Counted from the first letter of the stretch, positions 50,771 through 60,313 are shown. The stretch: DNA of 64,000 bases from Romboutsia_E sp900604535 (GCF_900604535.1 NZ_UWOT01000002.1:62001-126000); one strand, 5' to 3'. Notes: generated from the sequence alone by a model not told the origin. A program made the numbers and translations.

Positions 50771-52180
50771 ATGAGTTTAAACCAAAAGATAATCTTTTAT
50801 TTTATATTCCAAATTATAGGGGTTGTAATGGTTGTAAACGTTTTTTGTCAGAAAGTAATAATAAATACTATTATTGATTTAGAAGAAGTTAGAATAAACC
50901 AAAAAATTGATAATATAGTGAACTTTTTAGATAATGAGCTAAGTACTGTTCAAAGTATATGTAATGATTATTCTAATTGGAATAAGATGCATGAGTATAT
51001 TATATTAAAAACTGATGATATTAAAAATGAATATGCCAAGAAGTTTGAAGAAGAATATTTTGCAGAAGTTAATATGTCTTACTTAAAATTAAATTCGATA
51101 ATAGTTTTAGATAAAGATGGGAATTTAATATATGAATCTTTAGGTAAGAAAGATGATTCAAATAGCTATGAGAATATAAAACATATTAAATATAAAATTT
51201 TAAATAAAGAAATTTTTAAAAGTATAAGTGAAGAAAGGTACAGAGCTGGTATTATACCGTATGAAAATAAATTGTATTTTATTTCTATGAATCCCATTCT
51301 TGAAGATAATGGAAGCGGACAAAATGTTGGATTTTTATTAATGGGACGAGAAATAACTAAGGAAAAGCTAGAAAAGATTATACCAAAATTTATAATAACA
51401 GAATCTAATAGTATAACATCGAAAGAGAATATAAAAACATATATATCTTTACATTCTGATACAAAGAACTTAGAAATTTCTCAAAAAAGTATAAGTATTA
51501 TGGAAGACTATATTCCTAATATAGAAGGGGATATATATATAAAAGATTTTGAGAATAATAGTTATATAAATTTTAAATTAAGTACTAGTGAAACTTTAAT
51601 TAATACTATAAACATGACAAGGATATTATTTTTAGGAATTTTAGTATTATATGTAATTATAATAGTTTCAACATGGACATTTTTAAATAATAGCTTTATG
51701 TCTAAAATAAATAATATTGTAAAATCAATATCAAAATTGAAGAAATTTAGTTTAGAAAAGCAGTATAAAGATTTAGACACACATGATGAACTTGTCATTG
51801 TAGAAAATCAAATTGATACACTAGTAAAAGAGTTAAATAATCACTATAAAGAAATTGTAATTAAATCAAATACAGATGAACTAACTGGTCTTTACAATAG
51901 AGTTGGATTTAATAAAGAATTTGAAATATATAAAGATAACTTTAATAAAGAAAATAATAAGGCAGCATTAATATTTTTAGATATAGATAAATTTAAAAAT
52001 ATTAATGATATATATGGTCATAAAATTGGAGATTCAATATTAATAGAATTAGCTAATCGAATATCTAAAACTTTGATAGCAAATAGTATAGTAGCAAGAA
52101 CATCTGGAGATGAATTTGTTATTTTTGTAAAAGACTATGAAGATAAAGATCATATTAAAGGAATTTACCAAATAATTTAG
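50762..52180 (+). pseudogene. GGDEF-EAL protein, 5' part (CHASE4-GGDEF), frameshifted
   Basis: A 472-codon segment. Membrane helix at about residues 11-31, an extracytoplasmic CHASE4-like sensor (about 35-275; DYSNWNKMHEY), a second helix (about 280-305), a linker, then a GGDEF domain (about 375-472) with DELTGLYNRVGFN and DIDKFKNINDIYGHKIGD. The signature reads SGDEF rather than GGDEF, and no RxxD inhibitory site precedes it. The frame ends at TAG 52178-52180, in the middle of the GGDEF domain; the rest continues in another frame. As it stands, c-di-GMP synthesis is unlikely. Confidence 0.82.
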
Positions 52181-52188
52181 TTAAATAT

Positions 52189-53118
52189 ATGAATAAACCA
52201 TTTAAAATAGGTAGATATAGTATAAAAGCTACCGTATCAATAGGAATTACATTTTATCCAGATGATAGCAATAATATAAATGATCTTATGGTTCAAGGTG
52301 ATTTAGCTATGTATAATGTAAAGAAAAATGGAAGAAATAATTATGTTGAATATAATTCATATATGAAAAAATTAGTAACTGGAATATCAATATCTGAAGG
52401 TATTAAGTATAAAGAATTATATATGGTTTATCAGCCACAAATAAATCCTAAGACAGGTAATATAGAAGGTGTAGAGTCTCTTGTTAGATGGAATAGTAAT
52501 ACACTTGGATTTGTAGCACCAAATGAGTTTATAAATATAGCTGAAGAAACTGGAACTATACATGAACTTGGTAACTTTATTATAGAAGAGGTATTTAAGC
52601 AAATTAATATTTGGGAAGAGATGGAATTTAATATTCCGAAAGTAAGTATAAATATATCTCCAATACAATTAATGAATAAAAATTTCTATAGTAATGTAAA
52701 TGAAATGTTAGAAAAGTATAAGGTATCAACTGATAAGATTGTATTTGAAATTACAGAAAATTTTGCTATAGAAAATCAAAAGCAAATAGTAGACAATTTA
52801 AACGCAATATACAAATCAGGTATAGATATATATTTAGATGATTTTGGTAAAGGATATAGTGCATTAGGATATTTAGAGAAACTTCCAATAAGTGGAGTAA
52901 AGATAGATAAACAGTTTATGGACTATATTTGTGAAAATGATAAAATTATAAAAATGATATTTACATTAGCAGAATCTTTAGATTTAAATGTTGTTGCAGA
53001 AGGTGTAGAAAATAATGAACAAAAAGAAAAACTTATGAATATAGGAAGTTGTGTAATTCAAGGTTATTTATATAGTAAACCATTATCTGTAAAAGAATTA
53101 GAAACTAAATATATATAG
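52189..53118 (+). pseudogene. GGDEF-EAL protein, 3' part (rest of GGDEF, EAL domain)
   Basis: The continuation of the preceding frame after a shift around 52165-52180; codons from about 52171 (NLVKYMNKPF) join smoothly to the upstream GGDEF sequence. It contains the GGDEF C-terminus (ATVSIGITFYPDD) and a complete EAL domain (about residues 60-309): GVESLVRW in place of EAL (the Glu is kept), INISPIQLM, FEITENFAIE, LDDFGKGYS, VKIDKQFM and VAEGVENNEQ. All metal-binding acids of an active c-di-GMP phosphodiesterase appear present. The ATG at 52189 has no ribosome site. The two parts are most simply one broken gene of about 2.4 kb. Confidence 0.82.
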
Positions 53119-53120
53119 TT

Positions 53121-53153
53121 AAAAAGAGGTTGCTTTAGACAGCCTCTTTTTTA
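53121..53153. terminator. Terminator between convergent genes
   Basis: AAAAAGAGGTTGCT (53121-53134) pairs imperfectly with AGCCTCTTTTTT (53141-53152). Confidence 0.75.
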
Positions 53154-53155
53154 GC

Positions 53156-53782
53156 TTAGTTATGAATATCTTTAAGTTTTATTTTTACTTTTGGGATAAC
53201 AGTAAAGAAATAGTATCCATTACCGTTAGGATTAAAGCCCAGTTGACCTTCTGGTATATCATAAACATATATTAGATTAGTAAATCCTGTAGTTTCTTTA
53301 TCATCAATTATTCCATTTTCGAATTCAATATCTATATCGAAAATACTAGGGCTTGGCAAAGTTTTATTAGGTGCAAGGTAATCTACTATTTGATCTAGTC
53401 CAACGAATTGGTTATAATAATTAAATGCTACATTTTTACTTAAGCTTGAAAGTAAAGCAGTATAGTTTCCAGATGCTATAATTCTGCAACCTTGTAGCAT
53501 AATCGGAATACTTATACTTGGTGAATTAGGGCATACACTAGCTGAAATATCACCACCATATACTTCTTCTGATAAAACTCTAATAAAAGGTGGGTTTATA
53601 TCATTTGCATATACTAATACATTGTCAATAATGCTAGAAAAATCATTAGGATTATCAGGGTTGCCTATACCATTATGAAGTAAAACCTCTCTTCTAACCT
53701 CTATATATATAGGAGGTTGCATTTCATAAGTAGCACAAGATAGACCGTTAGCTAATGGTTTAAAGAATGAATTTTCACTCAT
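53156..53782 (-). CDS. Beta-rich protein, unknown, second gene of a pair
   Basis: A 208-residue protein without signal peptide or membrane segment, rich in Asn, Ile, Pro and Tyr and predicted beta. Segments include PPIYIEVRREVLLHNGIG, GYYFFTVIPKVKIKL at the C-terminus, and scattered cysteines. Together with the preceding gene it looks like a structural surface or spore-coat protein pair. AAGGAG on the minus strand fits the ATG at 53782; an ATG three codons upstream touches the ribosome site. The upstream gene ends 13 bases before this start. Family unknown. Confidence 0.6.
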   Translation of the reverse strand: MSENSFFKPLANGLSCATYEMQPPIYIEVRREVLLHNGIGNPDNPNDFSSIIDNVLVYANDINPPFIRVLSEEVYGGDISASVCPNSPSISIPIMLQGCRIIASGNYTALLSSLSKNVAFNYYNQFVGLDQIVDYLAPNKTLPSPSIFDIDIEFENGIIDDKETTGFTNLIYVYDIPEGQLGFNPNGNGYYFFTVIPKVKIKLKDIHN

Positions 53783-53795
53783 ATTATACATCTCC

Positions 53796-54341
53796 TTATA
53801 ATTGATTTAAATCTATTCTAAAAATTCCTTCTATAAGGTAAACATGTTCACCTGCATCATTAGAGCCAACAGAAGATAATTCAGTATTCATAACTTTAAC
53901 TTTAAATTCTGGAATAGGGTCACTTGGATTATCTTGAATTAAAACATCCTCATCGTATACGTAAACAATTCCTCCGACAGTTGCGAAATTCATTTTGTTA
54001 AGTTGATTATATGGTTCATTATTATCTATTTCAACATTTTCACTTTGAGTTAAAATCTCTGCTCCAACATAATATCCAATATGCCCATCTACTCTTACAA
54101 CATTTAAATCAACATCATTAACAATTATTGCTTTAGTAGGATCTGTTGGATCACAAGGATTAGGTATAGTTACAGGTTCTGGAAGTGTATAATTTTCTAC
54201 AGCTTTATAAAAATTAAGATTATCAGTATTTACTGCTATAGATAATTGTATATCATTTACATCTATATCTGTAACATTCATCCAGTTATTTATAACAAGA
54301 TAGCTTGCAAATTCTATATCTAAATAACCATTACAATTCAT
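53796..54341 (-). CDS. Beta-rich protein, unknown, first gene of a pair
   Basis: A 181-residue soluble protein. It contains YLDIEFASYLVINNW, a Pro/Thr/Asp linker YTLPEPVTIPNPCDPTDPTK, then VNDVDLNVVRVDGHIGYYV and FKVKVMNTELSSVG. Several strands of the hydrophobic-polar type recur, so a beta-sandwich is likely. No catalytic motif. GGAGGA on the minus strand precedes the ATG. Co-transcribed with the gene at 53156-53782. Unknown family; a structural role in the spore or cell surface is a guess from composition and neighbours. Confidence 0.58.
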   Translation of the reverse strand: MNCNGYLDIEFASYLVINNWMNVTDIDVNDIQLSIAVNTDNLNFYKAVENYTLPEPVTIPNPCDPTDPTKAIIVNDVDLNVVRVDGHIGYYVGAEILTQSENVEIDNNEPYNQLNKMNFATVGGIVYVYDEDVLIQDNPSDPIPEFKVKVMNTELSSVGSNDAGEHVYLIEGIFRIDLNQL

Positions 54342-54503
54342 TAATATTCCTCCAATATGAATAAAATCTGGAAGGCAAAACCTTCTAATATATATTATTT
54401 TAAAAAATGAAAATGGTTCCTTTTATCGACAAATTCTTAAAAAAAAAACTTAGTTGTATAGAGAATTAGGTCAATTTATAGATAATATAATATTTATATA
54501 GGA

Positions 54504-54531
54504 ACTGATTAAATAAACAATTCATAATATA
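54504..54531 (+). promoter_or_regulatory. Candidate sigma-K promoter of UDP-sugar dehydrogenase gene
   Basis: AC at 54504-54505, 17 bases, then CATAATATA at 54523-54531, about 52 bases before the TTG start. Confidence 0.45.
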
Positions 54532-54582
54532 ACGTAGGAATTTAATTCCATAGGACATTTAATGAAGAGAAGGGGAATAGTT

Positions 54583-55842
54583 TTGAAAAAAAATATATGT
54601 ATAGTAGGTATAGGATATATAGGATTACCAACAGCAGCAATGTTTTCTTCATATGGTCATAAGGTTATAGGCGTTGATATAAATGAAAATGTAGTAAACG
54701 TTTTAAATAAAGGTAAAATTACAATAACAGAGCCAGGACTTGAAGAATTTGTAAAAAAAGTGGTAAGTAGTGGAAATTTATCTGCTAGTATAGTTCCAAA
54801 AGAATCAGATGTATTTATAATTTGTGTACCTACACCTATAAATAAAGATAAAACTGCAAATATAGAACTTGTAATATCTGCAACAAAATCTATAGTTCCT
54901 GTATTGAAAAAAGGGAATATAGTTGTGTTAGAGTCAACTTCACCAGTTGGAACAACTGAAGAAGTAATAAAGCCAATATTAGAAAATAGTGGTTTAAATA
55001 TTGGAAAAGATGTATTATTGGGATATTCGCCTGAAAGAGTAATCCCTGGAAATATTATATATGAATTAAAGCACAATGATAGAGTTGTAGGCGGAATAAA
55101 TGAAAAATCAGCTAATGAAATAAAAGAATTATATAAAACCATTGTAGATGGAAATATATATACAACTAATTGTAAAACAGCAGAGCTTTGCAAACTAATG
55201 GAAAATACTTATAGAGATGTTAATATAGCGTTAGCAAATGAGTTAGCTATGATATGTGAAGATTTAGGAATTAATGTATGGGATGTTATAAAATATTGTA
55301 ATAAACATCCAAGGGTAAATATTCATAATCCTGGACCTGGAGTAGGAGGTCATTGCTTAGCGGTTGATCCTTGGTTTATAGTTGAAAAAGAACCTAAATT
55401 AGCTAAAATAATAGGTTTATCTAGAGAAACTAATGATTTTATGCCAAATTTTATATTTTCTAAAATAGAAAAACTTCTTAAAGATATAAAATATGATAAA
55501 AAAATTACAATATTAGGAGCAACTTATAAAGCCAACATAGATGACATGAGAGAAAGTCCTATAATAAAATTAGTAAATATTTTAGAAGATAATGGATATA
55601 AAGTTGAAATATATTATACTTTTATAAAAGATAATAATTTAGTAAATGAAGACTTACTCGATAGTTGTAAAGATAGTGATCTAATAATTTTAGGAGTCGA
55701 TCATGATGAATTTAAAGATTTACCTTGGGATGAAATAAAAAAAGTAGTAAGAGGCAATATAGTATTAGATACTAGAAATTTCTTTAATGAAAATAAAATT
55801 AAAAGTTCAGGATTTATATATAAATTATTAGGAAAAATGTAA
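54583..55842 (+). CDS. Nucleotide-sugar dehydrogenase, UDP-N-acetyl-mannosamine dehydrogenase-like
   Basis: A 419-residue UDP-glucose/GDP-mannose dehydrogenase family enzyme. NAD-binding motif GIGYIGLPTAAMFSSYG, middle-domain signature AELCKLMENTYRDVNIALANE, catalytic Cys in GPGVGGHCLAVDPWF, and C-terminal UDP-binding domain. The GGHCLAVDPWF form is the WecC/UDP-ManNAc dehydrogenase type, giving a uronic acid such as UDP-ManNAcA, but related HexNAc dehydrogenases share it. AAGGGGA fits the TTG at 54583; an ATG seven codons upstream is the alternative. A sigma-K-like promoter suggests use for spore-surface glycan. Confidence 0.85.
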   Translation: MKKNICIVGIGYIGLPTAAMFSSYGHKVIGVDINENVVNVLNKGKITITEPGLEEFVKKVVSSGNLSASIVPKESDVFIICVPTPINKDKTANIELVISATKSIVPVLKKGNIVVLESTSPVGTTEEVIKPILENSGLNIGKDVLLGYSPERVIPGNIIYELKHNDRVVGGINEKSANEIKELYKTIVDGNIYTTNCKTAELCKLMENTYRDVNIALANELAMICEDLGINVWDVIKYCNKHPRVNIHNPGPGVGGHCLAVDPWFIVEKEPKLAKIIGLSRETNDFMPNFIFSKIEKLLKDIKYDKKITILGATYKANIDDMRESPIIKLVNILEDNGYKVEIYYTFIKDNNLVNEDLLDSCKDSDLIILGVDHDEFKDLPWDEIKKVVRGNIVLDTRNFFNENKIKSSGFIYKLLGKM

Positions 55843-55890
55843 AATAAAAGTCATTATTTAGTTATGTTCTAAATAATGACTTTTATTTTT
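55841..55890. terminator. Bidirectional terminator, 20-bp stem
   Basis: AAAATAAAAGTCATTATTTA (55841-55860) pairs perfectly with 55870-55889, between convergent genes. Confidence 0.92.
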
Positions 55891-55936
55891 ATAATACTAT
55901 AAATTTATAAACAAGATAATCACTTATTAAAGTAGT

Positions 55937-56647
55937 TTATTTTATTTTATCAACTAGTGCAAAACATTCACTAAAATTTATATTATCTTTTATACTTGAA
56001 GATAACTTAATTAAAAATTCTAAATCATATTTAAAAGTATGTTCATTTATATTAGCATGCTTAAAAACTATATGGTTATAAATAGATGTGGAGTATATAC
56101 TATAGCCATTTTTTATACAATCATCATTAAAATATTTATCTTCTCTTATATTTACATCTCTAAATTTTACCTTATCAAGAACATCTATTTTAAAGCAGAG
56201 GGTTGAACCTAGCACTGTGCTAACAAGTGACTTCTCTATACCAAGTTTTTTTAACATAAGTTTTTTATACTTTTCAAAATATAAAAAAGTTTTTGTCTTG
56301 CCAATTACCTGACAATCTATTTTTAGAAAAGTATTTATAACTTCATTTAAATAAAAAGATCCATAATAATCATCATCATCAAATTTTGCAATAATATCAT
56401 AATTACATTTTTGAGATGCAAAATTTAAACATGTACCTAATGTAATATTTTCTGAAAGTTTATAAATATAAATATTGTTGATATTTTTTGTGTAACTATA
56501 ATATTCTGAAATATTTATATCATCATTATTTATAACAATAATTAATTCTTTATCTTCTAGACTTTGTCTTAAAAAATTACTTATTATATTATTTATACAA
56601 TTTAATCTTTTCGTTGTAGTAATTACAGATATTTTATTATATATCAT
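55937..56647 (-). CDS. Glycosyltransferase family 2 (GT-A)
   Basis: A 236-residue single-domain glycosyltransferase. It begins ISVITTTKRLNCINNIISNF (donor-binding strand and helix), followed by LIIVINNDD and the metal site AKFDDDDYYGS. The later segment REDKYFNDDC is the acceptor/active-site acidic region of GT2 enzymes. No membrane segment. The ATG is 11 bases after the stop of the LRR gene on the minus strand, so they form an operon. Possibly glycosylates a surface or spore protein such as the LRR protein; this is inference. Confidence 0.85.
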   Translation of the reverse strand: MIYNKISVITTTKRLNCINNIISNFLRQSLEDKELIIVINNDDINISEYYSYTKNINNIYIYKLSENITLGTCLNFASQKCNYDIIAKFDDDDYYGSFYLNEVINTFLKIDCQVIGKTKTFLYFEKYKKLMLKKLGIEKSLVSTVLGSTLCFKIDVLDKVKFRDVNIREDKYFNDDCIKNGYSIYSTSIYNHIVFKHANINEHTFKYDLEFLIKLSSSIKDNINFSECFALVDKIK

Positions 56648-56658
56648 AGTTATAAATC

Positions 56659-58512
56659 CTATATAATGGTAGGATTTAATATTACATTAACTATACCTGT
56701 AAATGAATTAGAATTATTAGCGAATTTAAAGGAAGCATTAGTTAATGAATTTATATTTTCCCATATTATAGAAGGTTCATAACAACTTTCATCATCACAG
56801 TAAGAACCATTATTAGAAATTTCAGTTATTCCTGGAGTAGAAGAATCTATGTCCTTTAAGAAACTTAAATCAAGTATAAACATACCATCTTCATCAGGAT
56901 ATATAGTTCCAGAATCTATTGTTTGACTAGTAGCAATTACAGTTAAATTATTATATCCATATAGAGTTGATAAATTAGATAATTTATTATTTGATATATT
57001 TAATTTTAATAAATTTATAGAAATAGTAATATCACGTAAGCCATCATTAGTTAGACCTGTATTAGATAAATCTAGTTCAGTTATTGATAAATTACTAACT
57101 GTTTTAGGATCAATAGGATTGCCTTCAAGAATTAACTTATCAAGTGATGGTAGTAGTGATAAATTAGAAACATCAACTATATTGTTATTGCCTAAATTTA
57201 ATATTTTCAAATTTACTAAATTTGAGATACTTTCAGGGATAATAGTAATATTATTATTATATAAACTTAAGACTTCTAAGTTAACTAAATTAGTTAAAGG
57301 TGCAATATCTACAGATTGTGAAACTTGAAAAGTAGTAAATGACGTGCTAGAAGGTAATCCATTATCAAGATATAATTCTATTAATGTAACTAGGTCTCTA
57401 AAAGGTTCATAATTAGTTATATTATTATCTCTAGCTATTAATATTTTTAAGTTATATAAATAAGCAAGATTATTTAATTTAATTGGATCAGATGTTGTAT
57501 TGGATATATTAAGCTCTACTAAGTTGCCTAAATATTGGAATATATTAAAATTTAAATTAGGATTATTTGATACATCTAATTTATTCAAATTAATCAAATA
57601 AGGAAAAACCTCATAAGTTAATTCGGGATTGCTTGATAAATCTAATTCATGTATAGACGCTAATTGGTCTCTTGAAAATTCTCTGTTAGTCAAATCTGTA
57701 TTTCCTACAGGTTTATTTAATGCTTCTAATGTTTTTTCATCAGTATAGTTTAAAATTATATTAGGTAAAAGTGATATTAAAATATTAACATCTACTTCAT
57801 ATAAATAATAATTATCAAACTCACAAACTGGTCTTACTACAGGTGTTATAGTAGTAAGTTCAACTGAAAAATCACTAGGTGTAATATTTAAAGTATCTCC
57901 TGTGTAGCAAAATTTAAAAGGTTTTGCTAAGAATGAATCACTATCAAATCCATATATATCTAAATTATTTATATCATATGGGCAATTTTCAGTTTCTGTT
58001 TTTTGTTTATATAAAGCAACAGAGAAGTCTATTAATAATTTTGCGGATATAGAAGTATAATTAATTGTGTAATAACCCTTTGCATCAGGACACTCTCCTA
58101 TGTTTATAGTATAAGTTTCTTGATTTTTTTCTTGAATATATTGAACATTTCTAACTATAGGTAAGTTAAGATATGTTGTTAACTCAGTATATTTTAAGAA
58201 TGGATACTGAAATTTACTTTTATCAATCTTAAATAGGATTCTTTTATATTCTATAATTGATCTAGGGTTTTGAAGTTTTTTTAAGCACTCTGCTTCGCTA
58301 TTTAATGTGGCTGTATTGGACGTAGCATTTACTTCATTGATAGTATTATCGACATTATTTTCACTAGAAATAGAGCTATTAATATTCTGAACTTCTTGTG
58401 AAATTATATCTTTTTTTTCTAAACTATCAAGTTTTTCAATAGATATACTGGAATCTATAAATAAATTTTTCAATTTTGAAAAAAAGCTTTCTGATTTATT
58501 TATTTTAATCAC
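56659..58512 (-). CDS. Leucine-rich repeat protein, probably surface or spore-associated
   Basis: A 617-residue protein. Residues 1-85 are polar and low-complexity (Ser/Asn/Glu). About 85-275 form a beta-rich domain with several cysteines (IGECPDAKGYYTINY; PVCEFDNYYLYEV). About 285-500 carry some ten leucine-rich repeats of the type LxxLxxLDLSxNP (ELDLSSNPELTYEVFPYL; LNLGNNNIVDVSNLS). About 520-617 is a beta-rich tail. There is no signal peptide or LPXTG, which suggests a cytoplasmic or mother-cell-made coat protein rather than an internalin. GAAGGTG precedes the ATG. Operon with the downstream GT2 gene. Confidence 0.78.
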   Translation of the reverse strand: MIKINKSESFFSKLKNLFIDSSISIEKLDSLEKKDIISQEVQNINSSISSENNVDNTINEVNATSNTATLNSEAECLKKLQNPRSIIEYKRILFKIDKSKFQYPFLKYTELTTYLNLPIVRNVQYIQEKNQETYTINIGECPDAKGYYTINYTSISAKLLIDFSVALYKQKTETENCPYDINNLDIYGFDSDSFLAKPFKFCYTGDTLNITPSDFSVELTTITPVVRPVCEFDNYYLYEVDVNILISLLPNIILNYTDEKTLEALNKPVGNTDLTNREFSRDQLASIHELDLSSNPELTYEVFPYLINLNKLDVSNNPNLNFNIFQYLGNLVELNISNTTSDPIKLNNLAYLYNLKILIARDNNITNYEPFRDLVTLIELYLDNGLPSSTSFTTFQVSQSVDIAPLTNLVNLEVLSLYNNNITIIPESISNLVNLKILNLGNNNIVDVSNLSLLPSLDKLILEGNPIDPKTVSNLSITELDLSNTGLTNDGLRDITISINLLKLNISNNKLSNLSTLYGYNNLTVIATSQTIDSGTIYPDEDGMFILDLSFLKDIDSSTPGITEISNNGSYCDDESCYEPSIIWENINSLTNASFKFANNSNSFTGIVNVILNPTII

Positions 58513-58538
58513 CTTCTTTTAGATTTTAAATAAAGTTA

Positions 58539-58567
58539 ACTATCACGCTAACCTATCATATAATATG
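58539..58567 (+). promoter_or_regulatory. Candidate sigma-K promoter with palindromic -10, divergent
   Basis: On the + strand AC (58539-58540), 16 bases, CATATAATA (58557-58565). The -10 region CATATAATATG (58557-58567) is nearly palindromic, so the minus strand also reads CATATTATA (58567-58559) toward the LRR gene, but there the nearest AC is 18 bases away. Confidence 0.45.
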
Positions 58568-58687
58568 TTTTTTTTTTGACTAGAAGTGATTTATTTATTT
58601 AAAATAACATTTTTAATATATTACAAATGTAAATAATTGGAGTATTATAAGAGCAATAAATTTTTATATAAAAGAGGTATAGCAAAA

Positions 58688-60283
58688 ATGTATATAAATA
58701 TATATATAGATGATGAATTAAATATAAAAGTTAAAAGCCCTAACGAAAGTATACGATTATTAAAAGTTGCATGTGTTTTTGATTCATTTACAATGAAGTG
58801 CTATGAAAGCATAGTAGACCTTATACCCATATCATATAATGGATGGAAGGATGAAATTTCAAAAAATAAGCCTGATATATTTTTTGTTGAATCAGCATGG
58901 AATGGAATTTACAATACCTGGAACAATAAACTATCAAATAGGAAGCATGATGTAGATGAAAATTTAAAAAGTATTATTCAATGGTGTAATTATAATAATG
59001 TTCCAACTGTATTTTGGAACAAAGAAGATCCAGTTCATTATAATAATTTTCTAGACGTTGCTAAGTTATTTGATTATGTATTTACCACAGATGAGGATAG
59101 TATAAGTAAGTATAAGGTAGATTTAAATCATGAGAATATTTACACATTGCCATTTGCTGCAAATCCTAAAATACATAATCCTATAAAACTTCAAGATAAA
59201 AGAATTGATAAATCATGTTTTGCAGGAAGTTATTATCGAAATAGATATAAAGAGAGAAGAGAAGATTTAAAAAAATTATTTAATTTAGCAATAGAGTATA
59301 CAGATCTTGATATATATGATAGAAATTATAAATTTAATAATCCTATAACTAGATTTCCAAGTATTTTTAATGATTATATAAAAGGATATTTAGATGTAGA
59401 CAATATTTATAAAGCTAATAAAGGATATAAAATATCTTTAAATGTAAACTCTGTTAAAAATTCTCCTACTATGTTTTCAAGAAGAGTATTTGAGTGTTTA
59501 GCAAGTGGAACTCCAATTATAAGTTCTTACTCATTAGGAATTAATAATTTATTTAGTGGATTAGTAGTTGCTAGCGATAAGGAAGATGAGCTTAGAGAAG
59601 AATTTATAAGGCTAAAAGATGATAATTATTACTATGATAAAGTAGTAAGAGGAATTAGGGAGGTATTAAAAAATCATACATATCAAAAAAGATTATCTTT
59701 TATATTAGATAAAATAGGAATAAATATTATTAGAAAAAATATAAGTTTAGGTATACTATCAAGGATAGATACTTTAGAAGAATATAAAACATTGAAAGAT
59801 ATATATTTAAAGCAAACTTATAAATATAAAAAGTTATATATACTTACACAAAATAAATTACTATATGATTTTTTACTAAAAATGAATGAAATAGTAGTTA
59901 TATATTGTGACAAAAATAATATGAAAAAAGATATAAAAAGCTTATTAGATACTGATTATATTGGATTTATAAATACAAAAAATATATATGGGGATTTTTA
60001 TTTTGAAGACTTAATGATTGGACGATTGTATAGCAATGCTGAAATCATAGGAAAGTGTTCATTTTACGAAATTAATAAAAGTGGAAGTTTAAATCTAGTA
60101 AATGAAAATATGGATTTTAGATATGTAGATAATTTAGATTTAGATAAATGTATAATAAAAAAAGAAATACTAAATTGTAATAAATTGGAGGAAATAATAA
60201 AGTATATAGATAATAATGAAATAGATGATATAGATTACACGTATTTTTCTATAGACAAAAATAATTTAACGAAAATTAAGTAA
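58688..60283 (+). CDS. CgeB-like glycosyltransferase
   Basis: A 531-residue protein. The central part resembles CgeB/spore-maturation glycosyltransferases: PDIFFVESAWNGIYNTWNNK, VPTVFWNKEDPVHYNNFLD, FDYVFTTDED, FAGSYYRNRYKERREDL, then the GT-B donor-site segment FSRRVFECLASGTPIISSYS. The last ~170 residues (RIDTLEEYKTLKDIY onward) look like a second, diverged glycosyltransferase-like domain. AGAGGT supports ATG 58688 over the TTG at 58637. In Bacillus, cgeB belongs to the sigma-K regulon and affects the spore surface, which agrees with the candidate promoter here. Confidence 0.78.
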   Translation: MYINIYIDDELNIKVKSPNESIRLLKVACVFDSFTMKCYESIVDLIPISYNGWKDEISKNKPDIFFVESAWNGIYNTWNNKLSNRKHDVDENLKSIIQWCNYNNVPTVFWNKEDPVHYNNFLDVAKLFDYVFTTDEDSISKYKVDLNHENIYTLPFAANPKIHNPIKLQDKRIDKSCFAGSYYRNRYKERREDLKKLFNLAIEYTDLDIYDRNYKFNNPITRFPSIFNDYIKGYLDVDNIYKANKGYKISLNVNSVKNSPTMFSRRVFECLASGTPIISSYSLGINNLFSGLVVASDKEDELREEFIRLKDDNYYYDKVVRGIREVLKNHTYQKRLSFILDKIGINIIRKNISLGILSRIDTLEEYKTLKDIYLKQTYKYKKLYILTQNKLLYDFLLKMNEIVVIYCDKNNMKKDIKSLLDTDYIGFINTKNIYGDFYFEDLMIGRLYSNAEIIGKCSFYEINKSGSLNLVNENMDFRYVDNLDLDKCIIKKEILNCNKLEEIIKYIDNNEIDDIDYTYFSIDKNNLTKIK

Positions 60284-60304
60284 TCTATAATATAATAAAT
60301 GTTA

Positions 60305-60313
60305 TGTTATAAT
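60305..60313 (+). promoter_or_regulatory. Extended -10 promoter of GNAT gene
   Basis: TGTTATAAT (TG-n-TATAAT) at 60305-60313, 35 bases before the start codon. Confidence 0.45.

Noticed and set aside
52189..53118. Independent EAL-only phosphodiesterase gene
   Set aside because: It begins with the C-terminal half of a GGDEF domain and has no ribosome site, so it is treated as the 3' part of a split gene.
54657..55193. 178-codon open frame on the minus strand
   Set aside because: Antisense to the NAD-binding domain of the nucleotide-sugar dehydrogenase; no start context and low-complexity Ser/Thr/Phe sequence.
56900..57700. Repetitive region that might be a CRISPR or minisatellite
   Set aside because: Periodicity comes from the leucine-rich repeats; units are not identical and no spacer structure exists.
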